Shown here: one piece after another, positions 44,100 through 53,815 of the stretch
Layout of the letters: every line of letters begins with the position of its first letter
Position numbering within the stretch: the stretch's first letter is position 1
DNA from: Pseudoduganella guangdongensis
GTDB lineage: Bacteria; Pseudomonadota; Gammaproteobacteria; Burkholderiales; Burkholderiaceae_D
Length of the DNA: 64,000 nt
Direction of reading: 5' to 3'
NCBI RefSeq assembly: GCF_009857475.1
Contig: NZ_WWCJ01000004.1
Location: forward strand, 124,001 to 188,000
Notes under the pieces: model-generated
What the model saw: the letters and a program-made list of their open reading frames with translations, nothing else
What the model was told of the DNA's origin: nothing
The model's database searches: none
Translations under genes and position numbers: made by a program

Positions 44100-46964
44100 T
44101 TAAGCGAACTTGCGCGCCTCGCCCGCCCCGAACAGGTTCGCGTGGCAGCGGCCGCACAGCCCCGGGTGGTCGGCGTGCGCGCCAACATCGGCGCGGTAGT
44201 GCCAGCAGCGCTCGCACTTCGGCGCCGCGGAAGCGGCCACGTTCACCGCTTCGTCGGCTTCCGCCGCCACTTCCACGGCCTTGGCCAGGGAGGTGATGAA
44301 GATGAACTTCAGGTCGTCGTCCAGCGACGCCAGCGCCTTGAACTTGTCGCCGGCCGCCTTGATTTCCAGTTCCGCCTGCAGCGAGGAGCCGATGGCGCCG
44401 GAGCCGCGCAGTTCTTCCAGCTGCTTGGTGACATCGGCGCGCACGGCGATGATGGTGGCGTACTTGGCCAGCAGGGCATCGGCGTCGTCCAGTTGCGGCA
44501 GCTGCCACCAGGTCTGGGTGAAGATGGTCTCGTCGCTGGCCTTCAAGGTCTCGTCGCCGGCGAAGAAGCCCCACGCCTCTTCGGCGGTGAAGCACAGCAC
44601 GGGCGACATCAGGCGCAGCAGCGACTGGGTGATGTGCCACAGCGCGGTCTGCGCCGAGCGGCGCGCCTTGGAATCGACGGCGCTGGTGTACAGGCGGTCC
44701 TTCAGGATGTCCAGGTAGAAGCCGCCCAGGTCCTCGGAGCAGAAGTTCTGCAGCTTGGACACCACCGGGTGGAACTCGTAGCGCTCGTAGTGGGCGCTCA
44801 GGTCGGCCTGCAGCTTGGCCATATTGGCCAGCGCGTAGCGGTCGATTTCCAGCAGCTCGGCGACCGGCACGGCGTGCGCCTTGTGGTCGAAGTCCGAGGT
44901 GTTGGCCAGCAGGAAGCGCAGGGTGTTGCGGATGCGGCGGTAGGACTCGGTCACGCGCTTCAGGATCTCGTCGGAGATCGACAGCTCGGAAGTGTAGTCG
45001 GTGGCGGCCACCCACAGGCGCAGGATGTCGGCGCCCAGGGTGTCGGACACCTTTTGCGGCGCGACCGTGTTGCCGATCGACTTGGACATCTTCTTGCCTT
45101 CGCCGTCGACCACGAAGCCGTGGGTCAGCAGCTGCTTGTACGGCGGACGGCCGTTCAGCATGGAGGAGGTCAGCAGCGAGGAGTGGAACCAGCCGCGGTG
45201 CTGGTCCGAGCCTTCCAGGTACAGGTCGGCCGGGAAGTGCGACTGCTCCGGGTGCGAGCCGCGCAGCACGGTCTGGTGCGTGCAGCCGGAGTCGAACCAC
45301 ACGTCCAGCGTGTCCTTGTTCTTCTCGTAATGGGCCGCGTCCTCGCCCAGCAGGGTGGCGGCGTCCAGCGCGTGCCAGGCGTCGATGCCGCCTTGCTCGA
45401 TCAGCTTGGACACCTGCTCCAGCAGTTCCGCGGTGCGCGGGTGCAGTTCGCCGGTTTCCTTGTGGATGAAGACGGCCATCGGCACGCCCCACTGGCGCTG
45501 GCGCGACAGGGTCCAGTCCGGACGGTTGGCGATCATGCCGTGCAGGCGCGCTTTGCCCCAGTCAGGGAAGAATTCGGTCGCTTCAATGCCTTCCAGCGCG
45601 GTTTCGCGCAGGGTGGAGCCGCCGTCCAGCGGCTGGATGTCCATGCCGGCGAACCATTGCGAGGTGGCGCGGTAGACGATCGGGGTCTTGTGGCGCCAGC
45701 AGTGCATGTAGCTGTGGTCGAACATCTTCAGTTCGAACAGGGCGCCCGCTTCGCGCAGCGCTTCGCAGATCGGTTTGGAGGCTTCCCAGATGCCCAGGCC
45801 GCCGAACAGCGGCAGGGAAGGGATGTATTTGCCGTCGCCCATGACAGGCTTCAGGATCTCGTCGTCCTTCATGCCGTGCGCTTTGCAGGACACGAAGTCG
45901 TCCTGGCCGTAGGCCGGGGCCGAGTGCACCACGCCGGTGCCGCTTTCGGTGGTCACGTAGTCGGCGATGTAGACCGGCGACAGGCGGTCGTAGAAGGCGT
46001 CGCGCGCGTGCAGCGGGTGCTTGAAGGCGATGCCGGCCAGCTTGGCGCCGCTGGCGGTGGCGATGATGCTGCCTTCCAGCTTGTAGCGTTCCAGGCAGGA
46101 GGCCACCAGGTCCTTGGCCAGGATCAGCAGCAGCGGCTTGCCATCGCGCGCGGTCTGCACCAGCGCGTATTCCACCTCGTGGTGCATGTTCAGGGCCTGG
46201 TTGGACGGGATGGTCCAGGGGGTGGTGGTCCAGATCACCACGAAGCCGTCGCCGGCCGGCAGGGCCGGCAGGCCGAAGGCGGCGGCCAGCTTGTCGTGCT
46301 CATGGAAGGCGAAGCCGACGTCGATCGCCGGGTCGCGCTTGTTCTGGTATTCCACTTCCGCTTCGGCCAGCGCGGAGCCGCAGTCGAAGCACCAGTTGAC
46401 CGGCTTCAGGCCGCGGTAGACATAGCCTTTTTCCAGCAGCTTGCCGAGGGCGCGCAGCTCGTCGGCTTCGTTGCGGTAGTTCATGGTCAGGTAAGGGTTG
46501 TCCCACTCGCCCAGCACGCCCAGGCGGATGAAGTCCTTCTTCTGGCGCTCGACCTGCTCGTGCGCGTAGGCGCGCGCTTTCGACAGCACCTCGGCGGTCG
46601 GCAGGTTCTTGCCGTGCAGTTTCTCGATCTGGATCTCGATCGGCATGCCGTGGCAGTCCCAGCCCGGCACGTAAGGCGCGTCGAAGCCGGCCATGGTGCG
46701 CGACTTGACCACGATGTCCTTCAGGATCTTGTTGACGGCGTGGCCGATGTGGATGTCGCCGTTGGCGTAGGGCGGGCCGTCATGCAGCACGAATTTCGGG
46801 CGGCCGGCGGCGGCCTTGCGCACGCGCTCGTAGATCTTCTTGTCCTGCCATTGCTTGACCCAGCCCGGTTCGCGCTTGGCCAGGTCGCCGCGCATCGGGA
46901 ATGGGGTTTCGGTCATATTGACCGGGTATTTGCTCTCTTGCTTCTTGGGTTTGTTGTCGGACAT
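44100..46964 (-). CDS. ileS: Isoleucyl-tRNA synthetase
   Basis: 954 residues, class I synthetase. The HIGH motif is [11 protein letters not shown] near residue 71, and Lys-Met-Ser-Lys-Ser near 625. The CP1 editing domain (about 200-400) has Trp-Thr-Thr-Thr-Pro-Trp-Thr. The C-terminal zinc finger is Cys-Glu-Arg-Cys ... Cys-Gly-Arg-Cys. The ATG at 46964 is preferred because the ribF gene ends just upstream; the longer frame would run into it. Confidence 0.98.
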   Translation of the reverse strand: MSDNKPKKQESKYPVNMTETPFPMRGDLAKREPGWVKQWQDKKIYERVRKAAAGRPKFVLHDGPPYANGDIHIGHAVNKILKDIVVKSRTMAGFDAPYVPGWDCHGMPIEIQIEKLHGKNLPTAEVLSKARAYAHEQVERQKKDFIRLGVLGEWDNPYLTMNYRNEADELRALGKLLEKGYVYRGLKPVNWCFDCGSALAEAEVEYQNKRDPAIDVGFAFHEHDKLAAAFGLPALPAGDGFVVIWTTTPWTIPSNQALNMHHEVEYALVQTARDGKPLLLILAKDLVASCLERYKLEGSIIATASGAKLAGIAFKHPLHARDAFYDRLSPVYIADYVTTESGTGVVHSAPAYGQDDFVSCKAHGMKDDEILKPVMGDGKYIPSLPLFGGLGIWEASKPICEALREAGALFELKMFDHSYMHCWRHKTPIVYRATSQWFAGMDIQPLDGGSTLRETALEGIEATEFFPDWGKARLHGMIANRPDWTLSRQRQWGVPMAVFIHKETGELHPRTAELLEQVSKLIEQGGIDAWHALDAATLLGEDAAHYEKNKDTLDVWFDSGCTHQTVLRGSHPEQSHFPADLYLEGSDQHRGWFHSSLLTSSMLNGRPPYKQLLTHGFVVDGEGKKMSKSIGNTVAPQKVSDTLGADILRLWVAATDYTSELSISDEILKRVTESYRRIRNTLRFLLANTSDFDHKAHAVPVAELLEIDRYALANMAKLQADLSAHYERYEFHPVVSKLQNFCSEDLGGFYLDILKDRLYTSAVDSKARRSAQTALWHITQSLLRLMSPVLCFTAEEAWGFFAGDETLKASDETIFTQTWWQLPQLDDADALLAKYATIIAVRADVTKQLEELRGSGAIGSSLQAELEIKAAGDKFKALASLDDDLKFIFITSLAKAVEVAAEADEAVNVAASAAPKCERCWHYRADVGAHADHPGLCGRCHANLFGAGEARKFA

Positions 46965-46977
46965 GGTAAATAGCTTT

Positions 46978-47928
46978 TTAGTTCGTGTTTCGGTGGGCGA
47001 AGAAGGCGCGCGCTTGGTCGGCGTCGCGCTCGATGGCTTTGACCAGGGTAGGCAGGTCAATGAACTTTTCTTCGTCCCGTATCTTTTGCAGGAATTCGAC
47101 GCGCACCACCTTGCCGTAGCAGTGCTGGGCGAAGTCGAAAATATGCACTTCCAGCAGTACGCGGCCGGCATCCTCCACCGTCGGGCGCACGCCCAGGCTG
47201 GCCACGGCCGGCAGCGGCTGCGGGCCCAGGCCGTGCACCTGCACGATGAAGATGCCCCACAGGGCAGGGCGGTGCGGCACTTTCAGGTTCAGGGTGGGGA
47301 AACCGATGTCGCGCCCCAGCTTGGCGCCGTGGATCACGTGGCCGGAAATCGCGTAGGGATGGCCCAGCAGCGCCTGCGCCTGCGCAAAATCGCCTTGCGC
47401 CAGCGCGGCGCGCACGGCGGAGGAGGAGATGCGCGTCTCGCCGTTGCGCACGGTGGGCAGCACTTCCACTTCAAAGCCGTATTGCCGGCCCGCTGCCATC
47501 AGCATGGCGACATTGCCGGCGCGCTTGGCGCCGTAGCAGAAATCGTCGCCCACCATCAGCCATTTCACGTGCAGGCCCTCGACCAGCACCTGCTCCACAA
47601 AGGATTGCGGCGACTGGCCGGCGAATTGCTCGGAGAAGTGCTCGACGATCACCCGGTCGACGCCATTGGCTTCCAGCGCCTGCAGCTTGTCGCGCAGGTT
47701 GGCGATGCGCGGCGGCGCTTTCGACAGGTCACCCAGCTTGCGGGCGAAGAATTCGCGCGGGTGCGGCTCGAAGGTCATCACGGCCGATTCCAGGCCCAGG
47801 CGATCGGCGGCGCCGCGCACGCGCGCCAGCAACGCCTGGTGGCCGCGGTGGATACCGTCGAAGTTGCCGATCGTCAAGGCGCAGGGCGCGCGCGCCGCTG
47901 CGTTGGGTAGTCCGCGAAATACCTTCAT
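46978..47928 (-). CDS. ribF: Bifunctional riboflavin kinase / FAD synthetase
   Basis: 316 residues. The FAD synthetase domain (1-185) has [11 protein letters not shown] and Ser-Ser-Ser-Ala-Val-Arg. The riboflavin kinase domain (186-310) has [10 protein letters not shown]. First gene of ribF-ileS-lspA. Confidence 0.97.
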   Translation of the reverse strand: MKVFRGLPNAAARAPCALTIGNFDGIHRGHQALLARVRGAADRLGLESAVMTFEPHPREFFARKLGDLSKAPPRIANLRDKLQALEANGVDRVIVEHFSEQFAGQSPQSFVEQVLVEGLHVKWLMVGDDFCYGAKRAGNVAMLMAAGRQYGFEVEVLPTVRNGETRISSSAVRAALAQGDFAQAQALLGHPYAISGHVIHGAKLGRDIGFPTLNLKVPHRPALWGIFIVQVHGLGPQPLPAVASLGVRPTVEDAGRVLLEVHIFDFAQHCYGKVVRVEFLQKIRDEEKFIDLPTLVKAIERDADQARAFFAHRNTN

Positions 47929-47974
47929 GCTTCAGTTGTTTGGCGTAAATACTTGATTATACGTGGTGAAAGTA

Positions 47975-48010
47975 AAAAAGCGCTGCCTGCGGGTGCAGGC
48001 AGCGCTTTTT
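47975..48010. terminator. Bidirectional terminator between TPR gene and ribF
   Basis: A perfect 16-bp stem (47975-47990 with 47995-48010), loop GGGT, with five A-T pairs at its base. The A run on one side and T run on the other make it effective on both strands. It ends the TPR gene transcript (-), 20 bases after its stop. Confidence 0.9.
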
Positions 48011-48029
48011 CTGGCTCAGCCCGACCGGA

Positions 48030-49250
48030 TCAGATCGGGTGATTAATCAGCATGGACCAGTAACGGGCCAGTTCCGGCTCGCCAGCGGTACCCTTGACGG
48101 TCTTCAGGGTGCTCAGGGCGGCGGCTTTCTTGCCGGCGTTGTACTGGGCGATACCGTAGTGCAGCTTGACTTCTTCCGGACGGCGCGCGGAGCCGAGCTT
48201 GATCGCTTCCTCGATCAGCTTCAGGCCTGCCTCGCCTTTGCCTTCGGATACCAGGGCGAAGCCCAGGTTGGCCAGGCCGTCAGCGTCTTTTTCCTTACGG
48301 AAGTTCGCTTCCTGGGCGGCAGCGTTCTTCTGCAGGTCGGCCTGGGTCTTCAGGGCCAGGTCTTTCAGGCGCTGGTGGCGGCCGGCGTCGGCGCCGGTGC
48401 CCAGGGCACCTTTCTTGTAGCCTTCTTCCACGATCTTCAGGGCTTCGGCCGGGTTGCCGGCTTGCAGGGCCAGCTGGCCCATTTCCATGAATTCGGCCGG
48501 CTTGGCGATCTGCTTCAGGGCCAGTTTCAGGCGCAGCACGTCCAGGTTCAGGGAACCGGAGAAGCCCGGCTTGCCGACCACGCGGTTCAGCAGGTCAGCC
48601 CAGTAGGACGCCTTCGGGTAGGACGCCGCCAGCTTTTCCAGGGTTTGCACGTAGCCGGCCTTGTCGTTCTGCTTCAGCTGGATATTGGCCAGCATTTGCA
48701 GGTTGCCTTCCGACTTGGCGCCGCCCGCTTGCAGTTCCTTGGCCGCTTCGGCCAGCTTGCCGCTCTGGTAGTAGGTCTGGATCAGCTGTTCGCGCATCTG
48801 GCTGTTGCCCGGATTGTCCTTCAGGACTTTCTGGATGTAGGTGATGGCTTTGGGATAGTCGCGGGCGCGCAGGTAGATGCTGGCCAGCGCTTCGGTGATT
48901 TTCGACTGCTGGTTGGCGTTCAGCTTGCCGGAAGCCAGGACGGACTCGAAAGCGCGCGCGGCGGTCTCATTCTCGCCGGCAGCAGCAGCGATGGAGCCGC
49001 GCGTGTATTCCAGCTGGAATTTTTCCAGTTCAGATTTATTGCCGACGGCGTCTGCTTCTTTCAGTTTCGCCAGGGCTTCCTTGTTCTTGCCGGAAGCGGC
49101 CAGTTTCTGTGCTTCTTGCAGTGGCTTACCGACTTCGGCGCGGACGGATTGTGCGTAGGCGACGGACGACAGGCCCACCATCGGGGCGGCTGCAGTGAAA
49201 CCGATTGCGGCCATTACCAGGCCGAGATGTGCGAGACGAAACTTGGACAT
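48030..49250 (-). CDS. Secreted TPR-repeat protein of the Ton cluster
   Basis: 406 residues. The signal peptide ends near Ala-Tyr-Ala-Gln (about 33-34). Degenerate tetratricopeptide repeats follow across 40-400 (Ala-Ser-Ile-Tyr-Leu-Arg-Ala-Arg-Asp-Tyr-Pro-Lys-Ala; Ala-Leu-Gln-Ala-Gly-Asn-Pro-Ala-Glu-Ala). It is probably periplasmic, binding proteins. It is downstream of tonB-exbB-exbD-exbD, as in Ton systems that recruit a TPR partner, but a terminator-like hairpin at 49278-49303 precedes it. Start at 49250; a TTG at 49271 is a weaker option. Confidence 0.85.
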   Translation of the reverse strand: MSKFRLAHLGLVMAAIGFTAAAPMVGLSSVAYAQSVRAEVGKPLQEAQKLAASGKNKEALAKLKEADAVGNKSELEKFQLEYTRGSIAAAAGENETAARAFESVLASGKLNANQQSKITEALASIYLRARDYPKAITYIQKVLKDNPGNSQMREQLIQTYYQSGKLAEAAKELQAGGAKSEGNLQMLANIQLKQNDKAGYVQTLEKLAASYPKASYWADLLNRVVGKPGFSGSLNLDVLRLKLALKQIAKPAEFMEMGQLALQAGNPAEALKIVEEGYKKGALGTGADAGRHQRLKDLALKTQADLQKNAAAQEANFRKEKDADGLANLGFALVSEGKGEAGLKLIEEAIKLGSARRPEEVKLHYGIAQYNAGKKAAALSTLKTVKGTAGEPELARYWSMLINHPI

Positions 49251-49273
49251 GGGGTGATTTTCTTTCTTCAAAA

Positions 49274-49303
49274 TGCGAAATAGGCAGGATAACCTGCCTA
49301 TTT
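49274..49303 (-). terminator. Hairpin between exbD2 and the TPR gene
   Basis: AAATAGGCAGG (49278-49288), loop ATAA, CCTGCCTATTT (49293-49303), a perfect 11-bp stem. On the minus strand a short GCATTTTG follows. It could partly end the tonB-exbBDD transcript before the TPR gene. Confidence 0.6.
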
Positions 49304-49334
49304 GGGAAAATAAAGGGTGTTCTGACCCAATTAT

Positions 49335-49757
49335 TTACTGGAACTGCTCGTTACCGACCAGACCGATCTTGGTGACGCCGAGACGCTGGGCCGAAGCCAT
49401 TACGCCAGCCACCACGCTGTAGTTCACCAGCTTGTTGGGACGCAGGTGGACTTCAGGCTGGTCAGCCTGGGCCGCTACGTTCATCAGCTTGGCTTCCAGG
49501 GCGCTGCGGTCAGGAACGACCACGTTGTCCCACAGGATGGTGCCGTCAAAGTCCACGTCGATGGTCACTACCACAGGTTCCTTGGTTGGCGGTGGCGGGG
49601 TGCCGACCGGCATGTTCAGGTTAACCGAGTGGTTAGCTTTAGGAATGGTAATGATCAGCAGAATGATCAGAACGAGCATGACGTCGATCATCGGCGTCAT
49701 GTTCATTTCCATCATCGGTTCCGCTTCGCCGCCGGAACTGCCTACGCTCATACTCAT
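49335..49757 (-). CDS. exbD: Biopolymer transport protein ExbD (second copy)
   Basis: 140 residues with one membrane helix about 20-42 (Met-Thr-Pro-Met-Ile-Asp-Val-Met-Leu-Val-Leu-Ile-Ile). The conserved helix Asp25-type residue in Met-Ile-Asp-Val is the proton-pathway Asp of ExbD/TolR. The periplasmic domain is short. It follows exbD1 with a 53-base gap. The two ExbD copies differ in helix and periplasmic sequence, so they are not a recent duplication. Confidence 0.93.
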   Translation of the reverse strand: MSMSVGSSGGEAEPMMEMNMTPMIDVMLVLIILLIITIPKANHSVNLNMPVGTPPPPTKEPVVVTIDVDFDGTILWDNVVVPDRSALEAKLMNVAAQADQPEVHLRPNKLVNYSVVAGVMASAQRLGVTKIGLVGNEQFQ

Positions 49758-49778
49758 GAATTGTTTCCTTTTCAGAAG

Positions 49779-49804
49779 GCCGCCCCTGGTTGCCCGGGGG
49801 CGGC
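49779..49804. repeat. 8-bp GC stem-loop between the two exbD genes
   Basis: GCCGCCCC (49779-49786) pairs with GGGGCGGC (49797-49804), 10-base loop. No U tract on the minus strand. It may set the relative amounts of the two ExbD proteins by mRNA processing. Confidence 0.5.
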
Positions 49805-49810
49805 TTGTTC

Positions 49811-50236
49811 TTACATCTTATCAGGTGGTTCGGTGATGAAACCGACCTTCTGGATGCCAGCGCGCTGGGTGGTGTAGATCACACGGCCAATCGATTCATA
49901 TTTCGCGTCTTTATCGCCGCGCACATGAACTTCAGGCTGAGGCACCTTCACAGCTTCCTCTTTCAGAAAATCGAACAGCTCATTCGTGTCGCGCATTTTC
50001 TTCTGGTTCCAGTAGATGTCGCCATCCTTGTTAACAACGATGTTGACGTTCTCTGGCTTGGTCTGGATAGCCTGGTTGATCTCGGCTGGCAGGGTAATCT
50101 TCTGCAGCTTCAGAACGACCGGGCTCGTGATCAGGAAGATGATCAGCAGAACCAGCATGATGTCCACGAGCGGAGTCGTGTTGATCTCACTGTTAAGCTG
50201 CTCTTCTCCGCCCTCGGAGCCTACGGACATCGACAT
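49811..50236 (-). CDS. exbD: Biopolymer transport protein ExbD (first copy)
   Basis: 141 residues. Single N-terminal helix with Thr-Thr-Pro-Leu-Val-Asp-Ile-Met-Leu-Val-Leu-Leu-Ile-Ile-Phe, including the essential Asp. A periplasmic domain follows (Lys-Ile-Thr-Leu-Pro-Ala-Glu). Four bases after exbB. Works with ExbB and TonB to couple the proton gradient to outer-membrane receptors. Confidence 0.95.
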   Translation of the reverse strand: MSMSVGSEGGEEQLNSEINTTPLVDIMLVLLIIFLITSPVVLKLQKITLPAEINQAIQTKPENVNIVVNKDGDIYWNQKKMRDTNELFDFLKEEAVKVPQPEVHVRGDKDAKYESIGRVIYTTQRAGIQKVGFITEPPDKM

Positions 50237-50240
50237 GGTA

Positions 50241-51155
50241 TTAACCTACTTTTTTCGATGCAGCAGCGGAGGTGGACATTGCGCCGGAGATCAGCACGGA
50301 GTGCACGTCAGCGGAGAACGAACGCACATCTTCCATTGCGGTCTTGTTACGACGCAGCAGCCAGTTGTAGCCCAGAACGGCTGGAACTGCTACCAGCAGA
50401 CCGAACGCGGTCATGATCAGTGCGGCGCCCACAGGACCTGCCACTTTGTCGATCGACGCGTTACCGGACATGCCGATTGCGGTCAGCGCGTGGTAAATAC
50501 CCCAAACGGTACCGAACAGACCGATGAACGGTGCGGTGGAACCAACGGTTGCCAGGAAGGACAGGCCATCGGACAGACGGGACTGCACTTTGTCTACAGC
50601 GCGCTGCACGGACATGGTCACCCAGGTCGACAGGTCGATCTGTTCCAGCAGGGCGCCGTCGTGGTGCTGGGTTGCCTTGGTGCCGGTTTCAGCGATGAAG
50701 CGGAATGGGGAACCTTCGGTCAGGGTGGCGGTGCCAGCGGCGATCGAGGAGGCTTTCCAGAACTTGGAAGCGGCTTCTTTCTGCTGCTTGAAGATCTTCT
50801 GTTGGTCGATCAGCTTGGTCACGATGATGTACCAGGAGCCGATGGACATGATCGACAGGATGATCAGGGTGGCGCGGTCAACGATACCACCGTCCCACAC
50901 GGCAGCGATACCGAATGGGGATTCCACTTCTTCTTTCGCGCCTGGCGCAGCTGGCGCAGCTGGAGCGGCTGCGTCGGCTGCTGGTGCTGCTGCCGCGTCA
51001 GCTGCTGGAGCTGCAGGTGCGTCAGCGGCTGGAGCCGAAGCGGCTGCCGCGGCAGGAGCGTCAGCCATAGCTGGCGCGCTTACCAGGGCGGTAGCTGCGG
51101 TCACCGAGAACAGCACAGCGGCCAGTACAGCGGACAAACGGGTATTCTTAAACAT
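50241..51155 (-). CDS. exbB: ExbB / MotA-TolQ-ExbB family proton channel with N-terminal Ala-Pro extension
   Basis: 304 residues. A cleavable-looking signal (Leu-Ala-Ala-Val-Leu-Phe-Ser...Ala-Met-Ala) and an Ala/Pro/Asp low-complexity stretch (about 32-75) precede the three-helix ExbB core. The core has the conserved Gly-Thr-Val-Trp-Gly-Ile near residue 222 and Gly-Pro-Val-Gly-Ala-Ala-Leu-Ile-Met-Thr-Ala-Phe-Gly-Leu in helix 3. Extended ExbB proteins of this kind occur in several proteobacteria. Partner of the two ExbD proteins downstream. Confidence 0.94.
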   Translation of the reverse strand: MFKNTRLSAVLAAVLFSVTAATALVSAPAMADAPAAAAASAPAADAPAAPAADAAAAPAADAAAPAAPAAPGAKEEVESPFGIAAVWDGGIVDRATLIILSIMSIGSWYIIVTKLIDQQKIFKQQKEAASKFWKASSIAAGTATLTEGSPFRFIAETGTKATQHHDGALLEQIDLSTWVTMSVQRAVDKVQSRLSDGLSFLATVGSTAPFIGLFGTVWGIYHALTAIGMSGNASIDKVAGPVGAALIMTAFGLLVAVPAVLGYNWLLRRNKTAMEDVRSFSADVHSVLISGAMSTSAAASKKVG

Positions 51156-51242
51156 GCTTCCTCCAAATTTGAAAAATTATCAGTTCGCTGGCTTAAACGA
51201 CAACGGACTTACTTAGTTGCGAGACGGTGTTTTGTCTCTGGT

Positions 51243-51908
51243 TTATTCCAGCGTCCAGACATACTGCATCTGTTGCCAGGTTTCTTGCGGTTTGCCGTCC
51301 ACGGTGGCCGGCTTGAATTTGCACTTGGCGATGCCGTTCACGGCAGCCTTGTCCAAATCACGGAAACCACTAGATTTCACTACTTTCGAATCGCCTACAC
51401 GGCCGTCCGCACTGATAAGGAACGACAGGGTAACCACGCCGGTTTCTTCGTTACGCAGCGACGACTTCGGCCACTCTGGCTTGGCGCAGGTGCTGAAGTC
51501 GACCACAGCCGCAGTCTTCACACCAGTTGCCGCAGGGGCAGGAGGTGCTGGCGGAGCTGCTGGCGGTGCGGGACGAATATCCGTGGTGGCTGGCTTCACG
51601 TTGGTCGCGTTGGCGATCACGTTCTGCGCTGGCGGCGGTTGCTGCACGTTCACTTCGACCGGAGGAATGAATGGCGGTGGGGGTGCCTTCATCTCAGGAG
51701 GAGGTGGCGGTGGCGGCAGTTCTTTTGGCGGAGGCGGGGCTACCTCCTCGATGATCTTGGTCTCCACCGGTTCGATCATCTTGCTGATCATACGCTTGCC
51801 CAGGCCGGATACGATGCCGTAACCGACTACAAGGTGCAGCACTACAACGAACGCAATGCCCGTATAGTTCTTTTTCCCGGCAATTTTCTCGTTATCACTG
51901 AAATTCAT
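51243..51908 (-). CDS. tonB: Energy transducer TonB
   Basis: 221 residues. Short cytoplasmic start, one membrane helix (Gly-Ile-Ala-Phe-Val-Val-Val-Leu-His-Leu-Val) about 20-40 with the important His, and a Pro-rich periplasmic rod (about 60-115, with runs of Pro and Pro-Glu/Pro-Lys). The C-terminal domain (about 140-221) has Gly-Val-Val-Thr-Leu-Ser-Phe-Leu-Ile and Ala-Val-Asn-Gly-Ile-Ala-Lys-Cys-Lys-Phe-Lys-Pro. First gene of tonB-exbB-exbD-exbD. Probably energises receptors such as the one at 15490-17925. Confidence 0.95.
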   Translation of the reverse strand: MNFSDNEKIAGKKNYTGIAFVVVLHLVVGYGIVSGLGKRMISKMIEPVETKIIEEVAPPPPKELPPPPPPPEMKAPPPPFIPPVEVNVQQPPPAQNVIANATNVKPATTDIRPAPPAAPPAPPAPAATGVKTAAVVDFSTCAKPEWPKSSLRNEETGVVTLSFLISADGRVGDSKVVKSSGFRDLDKAAVNGIAKCKFKPATVDGKPQETWQQMQYVWTLE

Positions 51909-52001
51909 GCCTGCTTTCTCCAATACCAACTCTTTGTGTTGCTACTTTAAACCCCCAAAATGGCGACACAAAACCACCAGCCGCATCCGGGACGTCGGCG
52001 A

Positions 52002-52007
52002 ATTATA
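52002..52007 (-). promoter_or_regulatory. -10 candidate for tonB within the 368-base gap
   Basis: A perfect TATAAT on the minus strand (52007-52002), giving a leader of about 85 bases before tonB. No good -35 was found at 16-18 bases. I looked for a Fur box in 51909-52276 and did not find one. The rest of this gap is AT-rich and holds the spoVR terminator at its right end. Confidence 0.5.
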
Positions 52008-52187
52008 CATACGAATTTTGGATTTTTGCATAGAATTTTGTCCGTAAAACCGTTTAAATTTCATGCCCTTAGCCCCATATTGGCAGGCTGGCGTCCGATG
52101 GCCGCTAGACCATCTGGCAGAAAAAGCAAGAGAAAATTGAGTATTTTTTCGCCGGTGCGATTGATCTTCATCAGTTTTTTGCGAATA

Positions 52188-52219
52188 CAAAAGATTCCCC
52201 GCCAACTTTGCTGGCGAGG
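52188..52219 (-). terminator. Terminator of the prkA-yeaH-spoVR operon
   Basis: CCCCGCCA (52197-52204) pairs with TGGCGAGG (52212-52219), one mismatch, 7-base loop. On the minus strand AATCTTTTGT follows. It is 58 bases after the spoVR stop. Confidence 0.6.
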
Positions 52220-52276
52220 CTGAGGAAATTTGGTGAAGTGTGTTGCTTTGACGAAACTCTGTCAAAACGCGCCAGG

Positions 52277-53815
52277 TCAGATCACCCGGTTACGCTTTTC
52301 GCGCTTGCACTCAATGGTGCTGACCACCTGGCCATCCGGCGCAACCGTGTCCAGGTGCACGTCGAATCCCCACAGCCGGGCCACATGCTTCAGGACTTCC
52401 TGCGCCTGCTGGTTCAGGGGGCGGCGGTTGTACTGCGTGTGGCGCAGTGTGAGGGCGCGGTCGTCGCGGGTATTGACCGACCACACTTGTATATTGGGCT
52501 CGCGGTTGCCCAGGTTGTACTGGTCGGCCAGCATTTGCCGCACGTAGCGGTAGCCCAGTTCGTCATGAATGGCCGAGACGGCCAGCTTCTCATTCTTGTC
52601 GTCATCTAATACAGCAAAGAAGTGGAACTCGCGGATCAGGCGCGGCGAAAGGTACTGGGCAATGAAACTTTCGTCCTTGAAATTGCGCATCGCAAAGTCG
52701 AGGGTTTTCTTCCAGTCGCTGCCGGCGATGTCGGGGAACCATTCCCGGTCTTCCTGGGTCGGGTTCTCGCAGATGCGGCGGATGTCCGACATCATGGCGA
52801 AACCCAGGGCGTAGGGATTGATGCCGTTGTAATAGGGGCTGTGCACCGGCGGCTGGTACACCACATTGGTGTGGCTCTTCAGGAATTCCATCATGAAGCC
52901 GTCGCCCACCACGCCTTCGTCATAGAGCTGGTTGAGGATGGTGTAGTGCCAGAAGGTGGCCCAGCCCTCGTTCATGACCTGGGTCTGGCGCTGCGGGTAG
53001 AAGTACTGGCTGATCTTGCGCACGATGCGCACCACCTCGCGCTGCCAGGGTTCCAGCAGCGGCGCGTACTTCTCTATAAAGTAGAGCAGGTTCTCTTCCG
53101 GTTCCTGCGGGAAGCGCGGCGCCGGCTTGTCCACCGCTTCCTCCTCCCGCCGCGGCAAGGTGCGCCACAGTTCATTGATCTGCGACTGCAGGTAGGCTTC
53201 GCGCTCCTTCTGTTTCAGCTGTTCCTGCGCCAGCGACAGCTTGGCCGGGCGCTTGTAGCGGTCCACGCCGTAGTTCTGGATCGCGTGGCAGGAGTCGAGC
53301 AGGAGTTCCACCGCGTCGATGCCATGCCGCTGCTCGCATTCGGTGATGTAGTTCTTGGCGAACAGCATGTAATCGATGATGGCGTCGGCATCGGTCCAGG
53401 TGCGGAACAGATAGTTGCCCTTGAAGAAGGAGTTGTGCCCATAGGCAGCATGGGCAATCACCAGCGCCTGCATGGTCAGGCTGTTCTCCTCCATTAAATA
53501 GGCGATGCAGGGATTGGAATTGATGACGATCTCATAGGCCAAGCCCATCTGTCCGCGCTTATAGCCTTTCTCCGTGGACAGGAAGTGCTTGCCGAACGAC
53601 CAGTGCGCATAGGACACCGGCATGCCGACCGAGGTGTAGGCATCCATCATTTGTTCGGCGGTAATGATCTCCAGCTGGTTGGGGTAGGTGTCGAGGCCGA
53701 AGTTGTGCGCCACGCGGCGGATTTCCTCGTGCGCCTGCTCGATCAGCTCGAACGTCCACTCGGATTGCTCGGGCAGGGCGCGTGGATGCGGCGGGCGTTT
53801 GGTCATCTGGTTCAT
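52277..53815 (-). CDS. spoVR: SpoVR family protein (YcgB-like)
   Basis: 512 residues; named after the Bacillus spore cortex protein but common in non-sporulating proteobacteria as E. coli YcgB. The motif His-Ala-Ala-Tyr-Gly-His-Asn-Ser-Phe-Phe and Tyr-Glu-Ile-Val-Ile-Asn-Ser-Asn-Pro-Cys near residue 90 are family hallmarks, as is Asn-Glu-Gly-Trp-Ala-Thr-Phe-Trp-His. Biochemical role unknown. The start overlaps yeaH (ATGA). Third gene of prkA-yeaH-spoVR, a stationary phase / stress set. Confidence 0.94.
   Translation of the reverse strand: MNQMTKRPPHPRALPEQSEWTFELIEQAHEEIRRVAHNFGLDTYPNQLEIITAEQMMDAYTSVGMPVSYAHWSFGKHFLSTEKGYKRGQMGLAYEIVINSNPCIAYLMEENSLTMQALVIAHAAYGHNSFFKGNYLFRTWTDADAIIDYMLFAKNYITECEQRHGIDAVELLLDSCHAIQNYGVDRYKRPAKLSLAQEQLKQKEREAYLQSQINELWRTLPRREEEAVDKPAPRFPQEPEENLLYFIEKYAPLLEPWQREVVRIVRKISQYFYPQRQTQVMNEGWATFWHYTILNQLYDEGVVGDGFMMEFLKSHTNVVYQPPVHSPYYNGINPYALGFAMMSDIRRICENPTQEDREWFPDIAGSDWKKTLDFAMRNFKDESFIAQYLSPRLIREFHFFAVLDDDKNEKLAVSAIHDELGYRYVRQMLADQYNLGNREPNIQVWSVNTRDDRALTLRHTQYNRRPLNQQAQEVLKHVARLWGFDVHLDTVAPDGQVVSTIECKREKRNRVI

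Noticed and set aside
44016..46973. 985-codon open frame on the plus strand antisense to ileS
   Set aside because: High-GC third-position bias opens the mirrored frame of a long gene. Its product is His/Val/Gly/Arg rich without any domain, while ileS on the other strand is complete.
51909..52276. Fur box upstream of tonB
   Set aside because: The region is AT-rich but no 19-base Fur-like dyad or GATAAT triad was found.
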